A DNA stretch of 64,000 nt, from NCBI GenBank assembly GCA_022845955.1, contig AP025576.1, positions 6,014,001 to 6,078,000 on the forward strand. Direction: 5' to 3'. A program made the position numbers and the translations under genes. Under the pieces are notes generated by a model. The model was given only the letters and a program-made list of their open reading frames with translations, was not told the origin of the DNA and made no database searches. The DNA is from Lachnospiraceae bacterium. GTDB lineage: Bacteria > Bacillota > Clostridia > Lachnospirales > Lachnospiraceae. Of this stretch, positions 42,101 to 50,913 are shown piece by piece (the stretch's first letter is position 1; every line of letters begins with the position of its first letter).

Positions 42101-43533
42101 TATTTCTCTTCCACTTTCTGTTCTGCCGTCTGGTTCAGCTGTATTTTATGGCGCTGTATCTGCCCCCACACATTTTTCTTTTTCCGATATCCGATAAATG
42201 CTGTCATTCTCGTAAAAGCCTGTATGAAACGGAAAAACACGCTTTCTGCGATACACAGGTATATAGACTTAAGCACATCCATAAAAGACAACCGGATATT
42301 CTGTGTATATATCCTGGCAAAAAAAGCCGTAATAGTCAGTACCGCACCGTAAAGGGCATATATGAGAAAAAACAGGATCATAAAAGGTACATTAATCAGA
42401 TTTACCGCATATGCCAGGATGATGGTCGCAAGTCCGAATAACTCGATAAACGGGGATAACAGCTCATATACAAAATAATAGAAATAAGATACATAGCCAA
42501 CCACTCCATATTCCGGGGAGAAAAACATGTTCCGGTGTTTTTTCAGACACTGGAACAATCCAAGATACCACCGCCGCCGCTGTTTTTTCAAATCCCGTAT
42601 GGTAGACGGGCACTGGCTCCAGCAAATTGCATCAGGAACATAACGGATACTATAAGGAATTTTGTTAATACGGCAGAAAGAATGCAGCTTGACTACCAGT
42701 TCCATATCCTCACCCATGGTGCCCGTATCATATCCTTTTACAGCCGTTACCATATCCTTGCGGAATAACCCGAATGCTCCTGATATAATCAGGTTTCCAT
42801 TGAATTTATCCATAAATACCCGGGAGGCCATAAAGGAGCGATCGTACTCCAGAATCTGCATCCCCACAATTGGGCTCCAGGGCATATGGTAATCCACAAG
42901 CTCCCCCTGTTTAAGCACGGCACAGTTTGAGATACGGACAAGTCCCCCCACCGCTATAATGGTATCGTCCTGAAGAACAGGCTTTACAATTTCCTTTAAA
43001 GAATCCCTTTGCAGGACACTGTCTGCGTCCATACAGATGAAATAAGGGTATCTGGACGCATTAATTCCTACATTGAGGGCATCGGCTTTTCCTCCATTCT
43101 CTTTCCGCACAAGCGTGAGTTCTATTCCGTTCACCACAGCTTCATAAACACTGCTTACTTTTTTTGCAGGAATCTGGCAGTTGATCGGCCGATTCACTTC
43201 TCTCAGCGGAAAGGCATCAAGCAGGACCTGTGTGGTGTTATCCTTGGAACCATCGTCAACCACCACAATTTCATACAGCTTATAGTCCATCATCAGAAGG
43301 GATTTTACGGTATCTGCCACCGTAATTTCTTCATTATATGCAGGCACTACTATCGTAACCGGCACGTAATAATCATGGGATATTTCATTATGGTATTTCT
43401 TCTTTTTCTTTTCTTTATATAAATCCAGGGAACCATATATGACCGAAAGCATAAGAAAAGTGGAATAACCGAGCAGATAAATTACAAACATGACACCAAC
43501 ACAGCTGTAAAAAAGCTTAACTGCATCAAACAT
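42100..43533 (-). CDS. Processive family 2 glycosyltransferase, polysaccharide synthase
   Basis: 477 residues from ATG 43533, seven bases after GAGGGG. One N-terminal membrane helix (to about 35), the GT-A domain (57-330), then three or more C-terminal helices. Catalytic features of BcsA/PgaC/HasA-type synthases are all present: DDGS at 93-96, DAD at 169-171, GED at 274-276 and QRRRW at 318-322. It should polymerise a beta-linked sugar chain and pass it through the membrane; poly-GlcNAc, cellulose-like or hyaluronan-like products cannot be told apart from sequence alone. No PilZ domain. Overlaps the HEAT gene by eight bases. Confidence 0.93.
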   Translation of the reverse strand: MFDAVKLFYSCVGVMFVIYLLGYSTFLMLSVIYGSLDLYKEKKKKKYHNEISHDYYVPVTIVVPAYNEEITVADTVKSLLMMDYKLYEIVVVDDGSKDNTTQVLLDAFPLREVNRPINCQIPAKKVSSVYEAVVNGIELTLVRKENGGKADALNVGINASRYPYFICMDADSVLQRDSLKEIVKPVLQDDTIIAVGGLVRISNCAVLKQGELVDYHMPWSPIVGMQILEYDRSFMASRVFMDKFNGNLIISGAFGLFRKDMVTAVKGYDTGTMGEDMELVVKLHSFCRINKIPYSIRYVPDAICWSQCPSTIRDLKKQRRRWYLGLFQCLKKHRNMFFSPEYGVVGYVSYFYYFVYELLSPFIELFGLATIILAYAVNLINVPFMILFFLIYALYGAVLTITAFFARIYTQNIRLSFMDVLKSIYLCIAESVFFRFIQAFTRMTAFIGYRKKKNVWGQIQRHKIQLNQTAEQKVEEK

Positions 43534-44671
43534 ATCGTATCCCCTCTTCCCTGTCCTTCTGCCGGATTTCATCCTTTTCCAGAACGTAATTCAAAATTTC
43601 CCTGGCATAGCGATCTCTGCCGTTATAGATATCAAAGAGCTGCGGCTTCGACAGTCCAAGCCCTGCAATAAGTGCTTCGGCACAATTAAGACGCACATAC
43701 CAGTTTGATGCACGCAGCCCCTCTTTCAGGCAGATTACCGTGTCCTCTCCGGGATAGGAGGAAAGGGCAGATGCCGCCATGGCAGCAAATTCCCAATCCA
43801 CATATTCCTGATAACGTACATAATTCTGAAGGATCTCCCTTACCGGTTCATATGGATACCTCCGGAAATAACGGATCGCTTCCAGCTGTATTTCCTTATC
43901 CTCATTCGCCCCATCCAGAAGCGTAAGAAACGCAGACTGGAATTCTCCTGTAAAAAAACGGATAAACTGCATAACCGGAAGTACAAGCGCCGTCGCAAAC
44001 TCCTTCCGGTGCCCAAAAAGCAATCCCGCAAGTTCCCTTTTATCTCCGCAAAAGCTTAAAAGGCCGTCTGCCAGCAGCTTCCTGCTATGATATCGCTCAT
44101 TATCATCCAGCTTTCTCCATGCGGCAAGAACTGCTTCCGTGTTACCGATGGAATAAAAAGCCCTCAACGCATTCTCCCGTACACTTACATCCTTGCTGAT
44201 GACCATTTCCATGAGAAAATCCATCAGGCCATCAAAGCTCTTTCTCCCGCAGTCTATTCCCAAAATTCCCACCAGGTAAGCAAAATATGCCTGTTCTATC
44301 ATATCCCGCTTCCGGTAAACTTCCGTCAGTTCCAAAAAAACACCACGCATATGCTGCAGATACCTTGCCGTATATGCCTCCGGCTCCCGCTTCTTCACCT
44401 CCAGCACAGAATCCTCGAAAGCCGACAGATTTTCCACCTTTCTCAAATCTCTGCCCATTTTCCGGAAATGTGCGGCATCCGGTTCCTTTTCTTCCTTCAG
44501 CAGTCCTATCTGTTCCGTTATTTTACCCACATATGACAAGCTTCTTCTGATAAATTTTTTCCCATTGTGCCTGTCAGCAAAAATATATAGAATATTGAAA
44601 ATCAATACGGAAATACAGCTTGCCATATAGATATAAAGAATGACCTCTGGCTTAAATGAAAGCACATGCAT
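43526..44671 (-). CDS. Membrane-anchored HEAT-repeat protein
   Basis: 381 residues from ATG 44671, close to GGAGGAAG. One N-terminal membrane helix (VILYIYMASCISVLIFNILY) is followed by a cytoplasmic helical region of HEAT-like repeats (for example VRENALRAFYSIGNTEAVLA, WEFAAMAASALSSYPGEDTV, YVRLNCAEALIAGLGLSKPQ). Such scaffolds hold complexes together. Its position directly before the polysaccharide synthase gene, with overlapping ends, suggests it docks onto that enzyme. Confidence 0.78.
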   Translation of the reverse strand: MHVLSFKPEVILYIYMASCISVLIFNILYIFADRHNGKKFIRRSLSYVGKITEQIGLLKEEKEPDAAHFRKMGRDLRKVENLSAFEDSVLEVKKREPEAYTARYLQHMRGVFLELTEVYRKRDMIEQAYFAYLVGILGIDCGRKSFDGLMDFLMEMVISKDVSVRENALRAFYSIGNTEAVLAAWRKLDDNERYHSRKLLADGLLSFCGDKRELAGLLFGHRKEFATALVLPVMQFIRFFTGEFQSAFLTLLDGANEDKEIQLEAIRYFRRYPYEPVREILQNYVRYQEYVDWEFAAMAASALSSYPGEDTVICLKEGLRASNWYVRLNCAEALIAGLGLSKPQLFDIYNGRDRYAREILNYVLEKDEIRQKDREEGIRYV

Positions 44672-44687
44672 ATGCTTCCTCCTTGTA

Positions 44688-46853
44688 TCAGTCGGTTTTT
44701 CCCGCCCACTTTTCCTTAACCACATAATAGGACTGCTTCAGCCTTTCATGATAAGAGGGATTTCTCCCCCATCCATTCAGCTTCAGTTCTCCCATCCTTA
44801 TTCTCTCCCCTTTATTCTGTGATGTATCAGCTCCTGCATATATGCTTTTAATTTTAAGATTCTCTATTCCATAATGTTCATAATAGTCATCATGGATCTG
44901 TTGTTGGGCAGGATTTGAAAAATTAAACAGCTGCCAGGGCAGACGTATTTCTATATCATCCGCATTTATATAAAAATCAGAAACCGAATTATAATCCTCA
45001 TCCGAAGGGTTCCCATTACCAAATGTCAGCCGTCCCGTCTCGAATTTCTCGGACATCTTGTCTTCTTCATATAAAGCGTTTACCATTCCCAGCTGTAACG
45101 CCAGATATATTTTTTTAAATACGGGGGAATCTTTATCCGGTATTTCAAAATACGGGTTTTCTTCCCCATAATCTTCTGCAAAAATAACACGGAAGGCTTC
45201 GTAGCGCTCCTGCACCAGGACTCTGCTGTTTTCTCTGCCGTTCAGTACAATTAAAAAATCAGCCTTTCTGTCGAATTTCACATCCTCCCCATCCGCATAA
45301 TAACTTCCTGAATTCGGCGTGACATCCACAGGAATATATATTGTTTCCGTTTCCGCATCATAATTGTCTTTATGGACTCTGAAATACAAAAATTTTTCAT
45401 CATATTTCATATAGAGTCTGATATTTCCGTTATCCGTAAGTAAATCATCCTGTGTCCACTCCCCCACATCCCCGTCCGTATAGCACACGCTTGTTTTTTC
45501 ACCCGGATCAAAAGCCATAAGGCCGAAAAACTGTTCGTTTGTCTGAAAATCACTCCAATAAGCAGTTTTGGTTAAATCAATATTTGCCATGGTATTCCAG
45601 GTCCGTTTAAACCACTCATCCTGCCATGAAAAAATCACACAGCCTGCACAGCCCGCCTTCCGGATGTCTTCATAGCTTTCCACCAGTGCCTCACCCTGCT
45701 CTTGCTCCGACATATATCCCTGGGACCTGGCAGTAAAAAAATCCAGCTGCGCCCGTCCCCTGGAGGTAGGGGTACCAAACTCGGAAATGACCACCGGCAT
45801 TTCGTGGTGCCGGCTAAGCATTTCCAGGTAAATGCCATAGGTATTGTATTCTCCGTCCTTCAGGCGATACTCCTCAGCAAACGGCAGTTCTCCTTTCCAT
45901 GTGTCATAATGCGCCAGATAATCAGGGTAATAGGAATAAACATGGTAGGAAGCAAACTGGCCGGATTTATAGCGATCCGTAGTCAGAATATGTTCCACAT
46001 CCACCTTTGCACATTTCATAAAGAGCCGTTCCACCTCTACCGGATAATCCAACGGATCTGTGGCAGGCCAATTGGAAAAAGCAAGCAGTCTTTGCTCATT
46101 GTATTTGCCGCTTTCGTACCGGATGATGTTGTCACCTGTCTCAGCCAGCATAGCCTCAAAAGGGGTAGCCTGCTCCGAGGTATACATATAGTTTCCCTGG
46201 TAACTGTTATTTTCAGGCTTCATATGATCCGTATAAGCCACGGTCACATCTTCCCATTCCACCCCTAAAATATAGCCCAGAACCCACTCTGAAATATCCT
46301 TTGTATAAACACCGCTTGCGCCGGAGGCCTGGTAACCCAGACGTATTTTCTTCCTTCCATGAATCACATCCACCAGTGTTCTGCAATCCTGTATCAACGT
46401 TTTACGAAAGGAATCATCATAAGCGTCTACATGGGAATTCTGGACATAATCATTTACCCATACCCCATGCAGGACATAAAGAGGTTCCGGATTTTCTTTA
46501 TTATATTCGTAAACCGCTTCATAAAAATCCGGTTGCAGTATCGTATAAACCCGGATGGTATTAGCACCCATCTCCTGTATCAGGCCAAACCATCTGAGAT
46601 AGGTTTCCTTATCAATAGCAAATTCCGTGGAAAAATGTCCCGGGATCCCTACCCCAAGATCCACCCCCCGTATCTCAAAGGGTTCCATTCCGTCCCCCGT
46701 ATCCACCAGTATCTCCCTTCCCTGTGTGGAAGTGAATGTCCTGACTTCCCTGTCCCCATGGAAATCAATATAAAATCCCCACTGGTAATATGCCATATCT
46801 AACAACAAATACAGCAAAATGAATGAAACGGCCGCAATTAAAAATTTTTTCAA
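44688..46853 (-). CDS. Membrane-anchored TIM-barrel glycosidase-like protein with C-terminal beta domain
   Basis: 721 residues. An N-terminal membrane anchor (5-22) is followed by a barrel domain (about 50-440): FEIRGVDLGVGIPGHFSTEF and GANTIRVYTILQPDFYEAVY resemble strands of GH2/GH5-type catalytic domains, and PVVISEFGTP with Glu358 fits the nucleophile strand of clan A enzymes. Residues 460-705 look like a beta-sandwich module. It may trim or transfer the polymer made by the adjacent synthase. I do not recognise the exact family. Confidence 0.72.
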   Translation of the reverse strand: MKKFLIAAVSFILLYLLLDMAYYQWGFYIDFHGDREVRTFTSTQGREILVDTGDGMEPFEIRGVDLGVGIPGHFSTEFAIDKETYLRWFGLIQEMGANTIRVYTILQPDFYEAVYEYNKENPEPLYVLHGVWVNDYVQNSHVDAYDDSFRKTLIQDCRTLVDVIHGRKKIRLGYQASGASGVYTKDISEWVLGYILGVEWEDVTVAYTDHMKPENNSYQGNYMYTSEQATPFEAMLAETGDNIIRYESGKYNEQRLLAFSNWPATDPLDYPVEVERLFMKCAKVDVEHILTTDRYKSGQFASYHVYSYYPDYLAHYDTWKGELPFAEEYRLKDGEYNTYGIYLEMLSRHHEMPVVISEFGTPTSRGRAQLDFFTARSQGYMSEQEQGEALVESYEDIRKAGCAGCVIFSWQDEWFKRTWNTMANIDLTKTAYWSDFQTNEQFFGLMAFDPGEKTSVCYTDGDVGEWTQDDLLTDNGNIRLYMKYDEKFLYFRVHKDNYDAETETIYIPVDVTPNSGSYYADGEDVKFDRKADFLIVLNGRENSRVLVQERYEAFRVIFAEDYGEENPYFEIPDKDSPVFKKIYLALQLGMVNALYEEDKMSEKFETGRLTFGNGNPSDEDYNSVSDFYINADDIEIRLPWQLFNFSNPAQQQIHDDYYEHYGIENLKIKSIYAGADTSQNKGERIRMGELKLNGWGRNPSYHERLKQSYYVVKEKWAGKTD

Positions 46854-46869
46854 ACTGTAATGCCCCCAA

Positions 46870-48318
46870 TTAATGGTTGAACTTTTTATTCTTTGATTCG
46901 TGGCTGTAAAAACGCAGATCCTCTATATGCTCATCCAGCCAGCGCATACGCCTGAGCAAACGTGTTTCATACTGTTCCACGGCTTCTTCATAAGAACCTA
47001 TTTTACGGAAATCTTCAGTTAGCAGGTCATTTTCGGGCAGGAAAGAGTATCCCCATTTTTCAAAATTACGCTCCGCTGCAGTCCCCAAATAAGCCTGGAT
47101 ATCTCTGATATCCGCAGTGACCGCTTCTTCACTCAAAATACCCCTGCGCAGTTCCCTGTACCGGCTGATAATCTGTTCTGTAAATTCCTCGTCTTTACAG
47201 AGCATATAATACCATGGACGATCTTTCATAAAAAACCCGGACATAGGTGTTTGTTCTTCCATATAATTATCACAGCAGTTATTAAAATCCCAGACACACA
47301 TCTTTAATTTCCCGCTGACATCTTTATAAAAATATGTGGAGTACAGACCGGCATCCGTATTCTGCGTCACCTCGTTTATAATGAAATAGTCCACAAAGCT
47401 GTCTACATCAATATACTTCTGATAACCATAGCGCACCGTATCATAATCATAGGAATACAGCGATTTCTCAAACTTTGAAAAATCCCTGCCGATATATTCC
47501 GTAAGCTCCGGCGTCAGTTTAGATGTCCCCGGATACTTTATCTCAAGCCTGCCATTTATTCTCTTCGCATAACTTGTAAAATTATCCAGATACTGCACAT
47601 CATTGATACTTTCCCTGTCAGCACAGACAATATAACTGGATACACCGGCTTTTCCGTCATATTTGCTTACTTCTATCCTTCCTTCCCCAACGCTGATCTG
47701 TTCCGTCATGACATAGACACCCTGATATTCCTGATTAATAAAAACCTCACAGAACCGGACATCAGGTGCCCATTCCATGATCTGCCCGGACAGGTTATAC
47801 CACATATAATTACGCATCAGAGTCTTATCCAGATAAGGCCCATGAAGCACCCAGGTACTGTCCCTCTCCATCCCCATTACCGGGAGCTCCCTGTCCGATC
47901 CATCTTCCTTTGTGAACTTGAACAGATATCCTGTCTTATCAAAAGTCCTGGAAGAATTGCCCCGGATCCTGATCTGAATCTGTGATTCCGTATCAGGATT
48001 CGAGGATAATGTATTTAATTCTCCCGCCGCCTCATATATTTTCATATCCGCCCGGATATAACTATTTTTCATATTCCTTACCCGCTCACCCTGTTCCGGC
48101 TTTCCGGGTATGATTTGTCCCTCCGTATCAATACTGACAATCGGCAGGCGTGTGGAAAAAGTTCCGGCTGCAACAGACAGGCTGCTATCTTCCACATCTG
48201 TATTATATGTCAAATGCTGCCGGATTCGTTTGTTTTCCGGGTCTATATGTCTGGAAAGCAGCAGAGCGGCCAAAAGCAGGGCTATTACAAAACCGGCATA
48301 TATTTTCCTACTATTCAT
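46870..48318 (-). CDS. CotH-family kinase-like protein
   Basis: 482 residues with an N-terminal membrane anchor (6-22). The CotH fold is seen in QIRIRGNSSRTFDKTGYLFK (about 115-134), DKTLMRNYMWYNLSGQIMEW, and the metal-site region VDYFIINEVTQNTDAG then CVWDFNNCCDN (341-351). CotH proteins are atypical secreted kinases; spore coat CotH is the model, but members also occur in polysaccharide clusters. The second acidic residue of the WDFD motif is Asn here, which may affect catalysis. Four bases after DUF4956. Confidence 0.88.
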   Translation of the reverse strand: MNSRKIYAGFVIALLLAALLLSRHIDPENKRIRQHLTYNTDVEDSSLSVAAGTFSTRLPIVSIDTEGQIIPGKPEQGERVRNMKNSYIRADMKIYEAAGELNTLSSNPDTESQIQIRIRGNSSRTFDKTGYLFKFTKEDGSDRELPVMGMERDSTWVLHGPYLDKTLMRNYMWYNLSGQIMEWAPDVRFCEVFINQEYQGVYVMTEQISVGEGRIEVSKYDGKAGVSSYIVCADRESINDVQYLDNFTSYAKRINGRLEIKYPGTSKLTPELTEYIGRDFSKFEKSLYSYDYDTVRYGYQKYIDVDSFVDYFIINEVTQNTDAGLYSTYFYKDVSGKLKMCVWDFNNCCDNYMEEQTPMSGFFMKDRPWYYMLCKDEEFTEQIISRYRELRRGILSEEAVTADIRDIQAYLGTAAERNFEKWGYSFLPENDLLTEDFRKIGSYEEAVEQYETRLLRRMRWLDEHIEDLRFYSHESKNKKFNH

Positions 48319-48322
48319 AGCT

Positions 48323-49000
48323 TTACCCGCTTATTTCGTCATTCTGTGTCACAATATTTACATATTCAATCGACTCCAGTTCATACAGCATTTCCACGAT
48401 ACTTTTTTCCTTTTTATTGGAAAGAAGATAGGTTTTCCTCGGCATTTCAAATATCAGTTCTATCGATTCCCTGCTTGTATTTTTTACACGCAGCATAGCT
48501 TTTGCTTCAAAATAATCGAATACCACCGCTTCGATCCGGCGCTCCATATTCCGTGCCCCCCGGATAATAAGAAGTATCCGGTTATCATTTTTAACTCTGC
48601 CAAGTACAAAGAGCACGGCAAAGACAGCGGCGCTGCCCGTTACCGCAACCACATAATCTCCCACGCCGCAGCAGATGCCGACAATTATTGTCCAGAAAAT
48701 ATACGCGGTATCTCTGGAATCCTTAATTGCCGTACGGAATCTGACAATAGACAGCGCGCCGACCATACCTAATGAAAGAGCTATATTATTTCCGATTACC
48801 GTCATTACCGTCGCCGTAAGAATGGTCAGGGCTACCAATGATACATTGAATTTTTTCGAATAAACGCCGCCCGCATGTGTAAAATAATAAGATAAATAAA
48901 TAACACCGGATAGGATTACCGCAACTATTATGTGCAGAAGAATCTCTTCCGCAGACAGAGAACCGGATTCCTGGAATATAGTATAAATATAATCTTTCAT
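48323..49000 (-). CDS. DUF4956 membrane protein
   Basis: 225 residues from ATG 49000, behind AGGAAAGG; ATG 49021 is also possible. About four membrane helices (IVAVILSGVIYLSYYFTHAG; VSLVALTILTATVMTVIGNN) with the DUF4956 signature LGMVGALSIVRFRTAIKDSR, then a cytoplasmic ferredoxin-like tail (about 150-225). The family is repeatedly found next to VTC and CotH genes, as here; its function is unknown. Confidence 0.88.
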   Translation of the reverse strand: MKDYIYTIFQESGSLSAEEILLHIIVAVILSGVIYLSYYFTHAGGVYSKKFNVSLVALTILTATVMTVIGNNIALSLGMVGALSIVRFRTAIKDSRDTAYIFWTIIVGICCGVGDYVVAVTGSAAVFAVLFVLGRVKNDNRILLIIRGARNMERRIEAVVFDYFEAKAMLRVKNTSRESIELIFEMPRKTYLLSNKKEKSIVEMLYELESIEYVNIVTQNDEISG

Positions 49001-49034
49001 CTTTTTCCTTTCCTGAGACATCAGCGATGATAAT

Positions 49035-49730
49035 TTAAAAATTATAATGGAGTCCCGCACTTCTGGATAAACAATATTTGCTGACGGAAGTAGGTGATTT
49101 GCCTTCCAGGCTCACCATCTGTTTAATATAGCTGAGCAAGAAGCCATTATATTTTACTTCCATCACCACAAGATACGGATCCAGCACAGGATTTTGATTT
49201 AATGAGGGGGAAAACAGGCGCAAATCACTTTCCGTTGCCTTAATCGCAAAATCAAAGGTGATTCTTGTTTTATTTTCACTGGCAACATAGGCCTTCCTCT
49301 GATACTCCACGATTGCTTTTGGCCTGTAACACAGCATATTCATCAATCCATAACATTCCTGGGCAAAAGCGTCCCTATAATGCAGAAGAGAGGAATACCT
49401 CCCCTGGATCAACTCCTCTGCATGCTCCCGGCTGAGACGGAGGGAGCGTTTTTTCTGGTTTTCACCTTGTTTCTGCTTCATTTCCAGCATTGCAAAATCG
49501 GAATCAGGCGAATACGTCCTGAGTCTTATTTTTCTTCTTATCTCCAGCCCGTCTTCCTTTTCATAAAAATCCCGTTCCTGCATCGTATCGAAATATAAAC
49601 TTCTAATGGGATAACCGTTTACTCCGTTGTGGGTATCCGGCTTAAGCACCTGTACGAAGGTATGATCAAGTCTGCGGAACTGGTCATAGGAAAGCAGATA
49701 TTTTTTCTCCTGGCGCAATACTTCGTTCAT
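49035..49730 (-). CDS. VTC-domain protein (polyphosphate polymerase-like)
   Basis: 231 residues, a single tunnel domain of the CYTH/TTM type. The expected basic and acidic strands are visible: RQEKKYLLS, IRSLYFDT, LEIRRKIRLRTY, MLEMKQK, IVEYQRKAYVASENKTRITF and VVMEVKYNG. Eukaryotic VTC4 makes polyphosphate with such a tunnel; bacterial stand-alone copies may use other nucleotides or phosphates. It sits between the GH18-like lipoprotein gene and DUF4956. Confidence 0.88.
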   Translation of the reverse strand: MNEVLRQEKKYLLSYDQFRRLDHTFVQVLKPDTHNGVNGYPIRSLYFDTMQERDFYEKEDGLEIRRKIRLRTYSPDSDFAMLEMKQKQGENQKKRSLRLSREHAEELIQGRYSSLLHYRDAFAQECYGLMNMLCYRPKAIVEYQRKAYVASENKTRITFDFAIKATESDLRLFSPSLNQNPVLDPYLVVMEVKYNGFLLSYIKQMVSLEGKSPTSVSKYCLSRSAGLHYNF

Positions 49731-49745
49731 ACTTATACCCCTCTG

Positions 49746-50639
49746 TCAACTTTCCGTTTCCATAAGCTCCAGGCAAGGTTTCAGATAGTGCCAGGAAAAT
49801 CCGAGATTCCTGTAAGGATATTGTTCCTTCAGTTTTTCCCAACTGTCAAAGACTGCCTCAATACCGTCATCATGGTAGGTGTTCTCATCCGTCAGGCCAT
49901 GATACCCCTGCATCTGCATTTCTGTGATATTAACAATCCCTTTATTATATTCCTGTGCAAGCTTAAGCTCTTCTTCTATTTGCCCGGCTTCGTCTTTCTT
50001 GTTATAGTTCATGACCGCGATTCCATCGCAGCCGTTTTGTATTAATTCTTCAAGAAAACCAGATAACCCAATCCGATCGTAAAAATTAGGAATACAAACA
50101 ATGACAGCCAGGTTATCTTCTTTCGCTCTTTCGTAGGTTCTGACACAGTTTGTCACGTACTGTTTCATACAGCGTTCCTGATCCGCCTCCCATTCCTCCA
50201 GCAGGTAAGGCTCCACATCCAGCACGATACCGGTAAATCCCCCTTCTTCTCCCGCCTTTGCATTCCATTCCGCTGCAGTATCCACGACATCCAGCATGGA
50301 TTTTCCATCCTCTTCCACACCCCATTCCGCAGCTCCGGCCAGATAATAAACCAGTTGTTTCTTTTCCTGCCGCCGTCTCAGATAATCCAGAACAACCGTT
50401 TCCTTTGTATCCGAAGATATCTGCTGATAAATGGCTATGCACCCCAGCTTTTCCATGGCCTTTTCCACTTCTGCTTCCAACTCCGGACGCAGATATTCCT
50501 CCTCCCATGAGAAAATACTGGTTTCACTTACAAGCTCGGAGACTGTTTTATCCCTCCGTCCGCATCCCGACAGAAGAGATACTGCTATTTGTATACAAAC
50601 ACCGCTGATAATGATGGGACCCATCCTCTTATTTTTCAC
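49746..50639 (-). CDS. GH18-like TIM-barrel lipoprotein, first gene of the envelope cluster
   Basis: 297 residues. The signal ends in LLSGCG with Cys26 as lipid site. The rest resembles a GH18-type barrel: GGFTGIVLDVEPYLLEEWEA (about 133-152) stands where the DxxDxDxE strand would be, and VIVCIPNFYD, CDGIAVMNYN and NLGFSWHYL match other barrel strands. The catalytic motif is incomplete, so activity is uncertain. It may bind or trim the polymer outside. It leads the operon. Confidence 0.7.
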   Translation of the reverse strand: MKNKRMGPIIISGVCIQIAVSLLSGCGRRDKTVSELVSETSIFSWEEEYLRPELEAEVEKAMEKLGCIAIYQQISSDTKETVVLDYLRRRQEKKQLVYYLAGAAEWGVEEDGKSMLDVVDTAAEWNAKAGEEGGFTGIVLDVEPYLLEEWEADQERCMKQYVTNCVRTYERAKEDNLAVIVCIPNFYDRIGLSGFLEELIQNGCDGIAVMNYNKKDEAGQIEEELKLAQEYNKGIVNITEMQMQGYHGLTDENTYHDDGIEAVFDSWEKLKEQYPYRNLGFSWHYLKPCLELMETES

Positions 50640-50840
50640 TAGCCTATCACCGTATCCCAGAAAAAACCTTGAAAGATTTATTGAATATGATTCCTCTTTA
50701 TATAACTGTTACATTATATATATTATTTACATAATATTAACACTTACTTTATCAGCAGGCAACAAATATCAATTTAATACGTTTTATCGTATACTATATT
50801 ATATTTACCATTTATTCTTACGGAAAGAATACGGAAAGAT
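50640..50840 (-). promoter_or_regulatory. AT-rich promoter region of the envelope/polysaccharide operon
   Basis: Between rpoC and the GH18-like gene lies a strongly AT-rich stretch. TATAAT on the minus strand at 50713-50718 with TGTTAA 18 bases upstream is the best candidate. It is much richer in A/T than the ribosomal genes on either side. Confidence 0.4.
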
Positions 50841-50872
50841 TCAAAACAGGCATGGAAAAATTTCCATGCCTG
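50841..50872 (-). terminator. Terminator of the rplJL-rpoBC operon
   Basis: CAGGCATGGAAA (50847-50858) pairs with TTTCCATGCCTG (50861-50872), followed by TTTT on the minus strand, 42 bases after the rpoC stop. Confidence 0.9.
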
Positions 50873-50913
50873 CAATATAACTTTATTCACTTCAGATAAT
50901 GTCCGGATTCCGG

